Source: Pseudomonas extremaustralis (GTDB lineage Bacteria > Pseudomonadota > Gammaproteobacteria > Pseudomonadales > Pseudomonadaceae). From it: a stretch of 64,000 bases of DNA. The notes below the pieces were generated by a model. That model saw nothing but the letters and a program-made list of their open reading frames with translations. It had not been told where the DNA came from and did no database searches. Made by a program: the position numbers and the translations under genes. Shown here in pieces: positions 61,255 through 64,000 of the stretch; the first letter of the stretch is position 1; every line of letters begins with the position of its first letter. Where the stretch lies: assembly GCF_900102035.1 (NCBI RefSeq), contig NZ_LT629689.1:3518001-3582000 (forward strand), given 5' to 3'.

Positions 61255-62677
61255 CGTTCCTCCTCCCCTTGTACTTGTTGGAGAGAGGCCGCCCCATCTC
61301 GACCTCCTCTTCCGACGGATATGAGTTGCCAATAAGCTCGACAAACCGGTGGTAGGCACCCTGGTGCTGAACGCGACAGGAGCCCGTGGGCCCGTGGCGG
61401 TTTTTGTCGACGATCAGCTCTGTGACGCCGGCCTTCCCAGCGTCGGATTCACCATCGCGATGCACCAGGATCACCACGTCGGCGTCGGCCTCGATCTGCC
61501 CTGAGTCACGCAGGTCACTTTTGGTGGGGCGCTTATTGGGCCGGCTGCTAGGTCCGCGGTTGAGCTGGGCAAGCACCACGATGGGCACCGCCAGCTCCTT
61601 CGCCAGGCGCTTCAGGCCTTTACTGATCTCGGTGACCGTTTCGTATCGGCTCGACGACTTGTTTTCGCCGTTGACCAGTCCGATGTAATCCAGGGCGACG
61701 AATGCAAGGCCGTGCTCGCGCTTCACTGTCCGGCAGATCTGCCGAATGTCCCGAAGCGTCAGCGATGAGTCATCGCATATGATCAGCGGGGCATCCATCA
61801 GCTTGTTCACTGCCGAGGTTAGGCCCGGCCAATCAGCGTCGGTCATCGAGTGACCTTCGCTGATGTGTTTGAGTTGGACGCTGCCGACCGAGGCCAGCGA
61901 CCTGTTGGTCAGCTCCACATCCGTCATTTCCAGCGAGAAAACCAGCGCCGGCTCGTTCTTGACCAGGGCGACACGTTCGGCAATGCCAAGGCCCAACGTG
62001 GTCTTGCCGCTGCCGGGCGTTCCCGCCACCACCACGACGTGACCAGGACAGATGCCTGGGATGAATTCGTCCAACGACGGCAGGCCCGTATCAAATCCAA
62101 GGCTTGCGGTCCGATTGAACCGGCGGTCAACGCCATCGATTGCCTCGGGCAGAATGTCCTTGATGAACCGGTACCGGCGGCGCGAGTCGAGCCCTTCCGC
62201 CTCAAGCGACACCCAAGCCTGCTGGCCCTGGCTCATCACCTCGTCAAGCGGTTCGCCGTCGATCAGGCGCTGACTCATGATTCTCGCAGCAGCGATAACC
62301 CGGCGGGCGACAGAGCGCTGCTTGACGACCCGGGCGTATTCGTCAAAGTTCGCGGCGCTCGGTGTGTTCTGCACCAGCAGCCCCACAACGGCCACTGAGC
62401 TTTGCCCGTCAGCAAGGAAGGGGCGAGCCTCGCAGATGGTCACAACGTCCACCGCGCGACCTCTGGAGCGCAGCCCCAGCACCACTTCGAACAACTCGGC
62501 GCAGGCGGGATGGTGGAAATCCGCAATGGACAGCTTCCCCCCGGCCTCATCGATCAAGTCAGATTGCTGGATCATGCTGCCGATCAGGGCGTATTCAGCC
62601 TCATGGCTGTATAGCGCCGAGTCGGGAACCTGCTGGTAGGACGATGAAGAGTCGTCAATTTCAGGGAAATCCATCAT
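61241..62677 (-). CDS. DnaB-like replicative helicase
   Basis: 478 aa, near the usual DnaB length. N-terminal domain YSHEAEYALIGSMIQQSDLI; Walker A VVVAGTPGSGKTTLGLG at about 214-230; Walker B GLAFVALDYIGLV; DLRDSGQIEADADVVILVHR motif 4. Overlaps the loader stop (ATG ATG). The phage thus brings its own helicase. Confidence 0.92.
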   Translation of the reverse strand: MMDFPEIDDSSSSYQQVPDSALYSHEAEYALIGSMIQQSDLIDEAGGKLSIADFHHPACAELFEVVLGLRSRGRAVDVVTICEARPFLADGQSSVAVVGLLVQNTPSAANFDEYARVVKQRSVARRVIAAARIMSQRLIDGEPLDEVMSQGQQAWVSLEAEGLDSRRRYRFIKDILPEAIDGVDRRFNRTASLGFDTGLPSLDEFIPGICPGHVVVVAGTPGSGKTTLGLGIAERVALVKNEPALVFSLEMTDVELTNRSLASVGSVQLKHISEGHSMTDADWPGLTSAVNKLMDAPLIICDDSSLTLRDIRQICRTVKREHGLAFVALDYIGLVNGENKSSSRYETVTEISKGLKRLAKELAVPIVVLAQLNRGPSSRPNKRPTKSDLRDSGQIEADADVVILVHRDGESDAGKAGVTELIVDKNRHGPTGSCRVQHQGAYHRFVELIGNSYPSEEEVEMGRPLSNKYKGRRNDEKF

Positions 62678-63495
62678 GCCAAGCCTCCCGACCGCGCCGA
62701 ATTCCAGGTGAATGGCGCCAGCAGCCCACCATTTTCACGCAACCGGTCAGCTGCGCGTGGACCGATGAAGCTGTGCAGATCCTCAGGTTTCTGATTGCTC
62801 ACCAGGATGGTCGGCTTGATCAATTGGTAGCGGCGGTCGACCACCTCATGCAACAGGCTTGGCGTGAAGTCCTTGCCAGCGCGAACGCTATGCACGCCAA
62901 CCTCATCGATCACCAGTAGATCGACAGATGCCAGCTCGTTGATCAGATCCGTCTTGGATGGCCCCGAGTTATTGCGGAAGCTATCGGTCACGGCCTGTGT
63001 GATCGACTCCGCGGTGACGATCAACCCGGTATACCCACCAGTGTGGACAACGTGCTGCAGGATCGCGCAGGCCAGGTGCGTCTTGCCGGTACCGATCTCG
63101 CCCATCAGCATCAGGGCGCGGCCGGCGGTCAAGTGCTCCCCGAAGCCCTCGGCGTACTTGCGGCAGATGCTCAAGGCGCGCTGCTTGTCCTTGTCGTTGC
63201 CAGTGACGTAGCTGTCGAGGCTGCACTTGCGAAAGCGCGGAGTGATGCCGGTGGCCATGAGGTCGCTGTTGAGGCGATCAGCTTCGACTTGGGCCACGGC
63301 CTGCAAATGTTCCTCGCGATCCTTGGGCGTGTTGTACAGCGCTTGCCAGCGGCAGGCCGGGCAGGTGTTGAGCTTCCACGATCCGTCGAACTGCTCCACC
63401 AGCGACTGCTTGAACGCGTTGTGCCCAGGAGTACCGCACGACTTCTCGCGAGTTTCAGCCAGTTCCGGCTCCAGGATGAATTTAGAAACGGTCAT
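62674..63495 (-). CDS. DnaC-like helicase loader
   Basis: 273 aa. N-terminal CxxC zinc-type part (CGTPGHNAF, CPACRWQA), then AAA+ domain: Walker A LMGEIGTGKTHLACAIL, Walker B VDLLVIDEVGV, and a sensor ILVSNQKPEDL. Loads DnaB at the origin. Stop overlaps the helicase start by 4 nt. Confidence 0.9.
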   Translation of the reverse strand: MTVSKFILEPELAETREKSCGTPGHNAFKQSLVEQFDGSWKLNTCPACRWQALYNTPKDREEHLQAVAQVEADRLNSDLMATGITPRFRKCSLDSYVTGNDKDKQRALSICRKYAEGFGEHLTAGRALMLMGEIGTGKTHLACAILQHVVHTGGYTGLIVTAESITQAVTDSFRNNSGPSKTDLINELASVDLLVIDEVGVHSVRAGKDFTPSLLHEVVDRRYQLIKPTILVSNQKPEDLHSFIGPRAADRLRENGGLLAPFTWNSARSGGLA

Positions 63496-64000
63496 TTGGG
63501 TACATCTCCTGGGTGTGTGTTGGCACGCTGAGGACGGCGCTCTGTTGATTGCCGGCTTTGGCGCCAGCCCCTGGCAGCACTGACTCGGGGTATATGTCCG
63601 ACCAACTGCTGGTGGTGGACTTATCCAGTACGGCGTCGGGCTCTGGGTGGTTGGCCAGCTTCTTGGCGATCAGTTCGCAAGCGCGCAGGGTCAGCGGTGC
63701 CCGTTTGGCTTTTCGCATTTCACAGAAGTCAGCCCAGGCTTGATCGGATGCATTTGTAGGCTTGGCAGCCAACGGATCGAACTTGCTCGACTTCCCTCGT
63801 GAGCCAGCAGACTTGCCTGCGCCTTCTTTTGGTTTATTAACGGATAGATGACGGATAGATGACGTATTGGGTGCAGCTGCTGCACCCCGTTCTGTCTTCA
63901 TTTGCACCCCGTTCTGTTCTGAGCTGCACCCCGTAGCGTTTTCATTTGCACCCCGTTCTGAGCGGGGTGCATCTGGTGCACCCCGTTTTTCGATGAGGTC
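63482..64000 (-). CDS. Replication initiator-like protein, C-terminal part (runs off window)
   Basis: The frame is open from the window edge to 63482, 14 nt into the loader gene. The part seen has a low-complexity linker with repeated ERGA-type motifs, a Lys/Ser-rich region (KSAGSRGKSSKFDPLA) and a C-terminal domain (QAWADFCEMRKAKRAPLTLR). Place upstream of dnaC/dnaB and the iterons inside it fit a lambda-O-like initiator. Confidence 0.6.
   Translation of the reverse strand, partial: DLIEKRGAPDAPRSERGANENATGCSSEQNGVQMKTERGAAAAPNTSSIRHLSVNKPKEGAGKSAGSRGKSSKFDPLAAKPTNASDQAWADFCEMRKAKRAPLTLRACELIAKKLANHPEPDAVLDKSTTSSWSDIYPESVLPGAGAKAGNQQSAVLSVPTHTQEMYPNDRF
63881..63986. repeat. Iteron array, candidate prophage replication origin
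   Basis: TGCACCCCGT occurs at 63881, 63903, 63925, 63947 and 63977 (steps of 22, 22, 22 and 30 bp), with an inverted near-copy at 63961-63971. Three copies continue with TCTG. The array is inside the initiator-like gene, as lambda ori lies inside O. Confidence 0.7.

Noticed and set aside
63881..63986. Repeat array that looks at first like a small CRISPR
   Set aside because: Repeats are only about 10-15 bp with 7-12 bp between, one is inverted, the whole lies in a coding frame, and no cas genes are near. Iterons fit better.

Overview
The window looks like a Pseudomonas chromosome (fluorescens/putida-type). The evidence is the cinA-recA gene order, a P2-like tailocin remnant beside cinA, the BPSL0761-family and IS1182/IS21-type relics, and high GC outside the mobile cargo. 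Almost everything here is accessory DNA: a genomic island (1 to about 26908), a decayed tailocin (about 27826-32900) and a large lambda-like prophage (about 33600 to the end, running off the window).

Island, 1-26908. The island has gone into the host recA gene. The first 64 codons of host recA remain at 26908-27099, next to cinA, with the LexA-box promoter. The island supplies a complete but divergent recA (25749-26798) that starts 10 bp after the broken reading frame ends, so the host SOS promoter probably now drives the island's RecA. Behind it, separated by a decayed IS30 copy, is a tightly overlapping four-gene set of tyrosine-recombinase-like proteins (18664-24673). This set resembles the Gamma-Mobile-Trio type of mobility module and is probably the integration machinery. 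The left end of the island and the 3' part of host recA are outside the window.

Island cargo, from right to left: a BPSL0761-family gene, small hypotheticals, an SOS-regulated umuDC pair, and an SRAP (yedK-like) gene broken by one amber codon. Further left are a 391-aa protein with a HEPN-like RNxxxH motif, a decayed Xre/ParS-type antitoxin, a Gabija-like defence pair (OLD-family ATPase/TOPRIM nuclease plus UvrD-like helicase), a HECGH metallopeptidase with a very acidic partner, and the start of an AbiEi-type antitoxin. These modules are separated by IS1182, IS21, IS3 and group II intron fragments and by two sets of direct repeats, which suggests stepwise build-up of a defence and DNA-damage island.

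Tailocin remnant. Beside cinA lie an endolysin, a frameshifted gpD, gpX, gpU, a tape-measure C-terminus, a gpV N-terminus fused to other tail sequence, a holin and a LexA-like repressor. The baseplate, fibre, sheath and tube genes have been deleted, so it should not make particles.

Lambda-like prophage. A Doc-like toxin with a small upstream partner marks the left side. Almost all later genes are on the minus strand and, read from right to left, run: replication (initiator with iterons, DnaC-like loader, DnaB-like helicase), a Q-like antiterminator, tRNA-Ser and tRNA-Tyr, a lambda-type holin, HNH endonuclease, HK97-type terminase, portal, protease and capsid, connectors, tail genes including a lambda-type G-T programmed frameshift, tape measure, gpM/L/K/I/J, tail fibre, endolysin and Rz/Rz1. 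The structural gene set looks complete.
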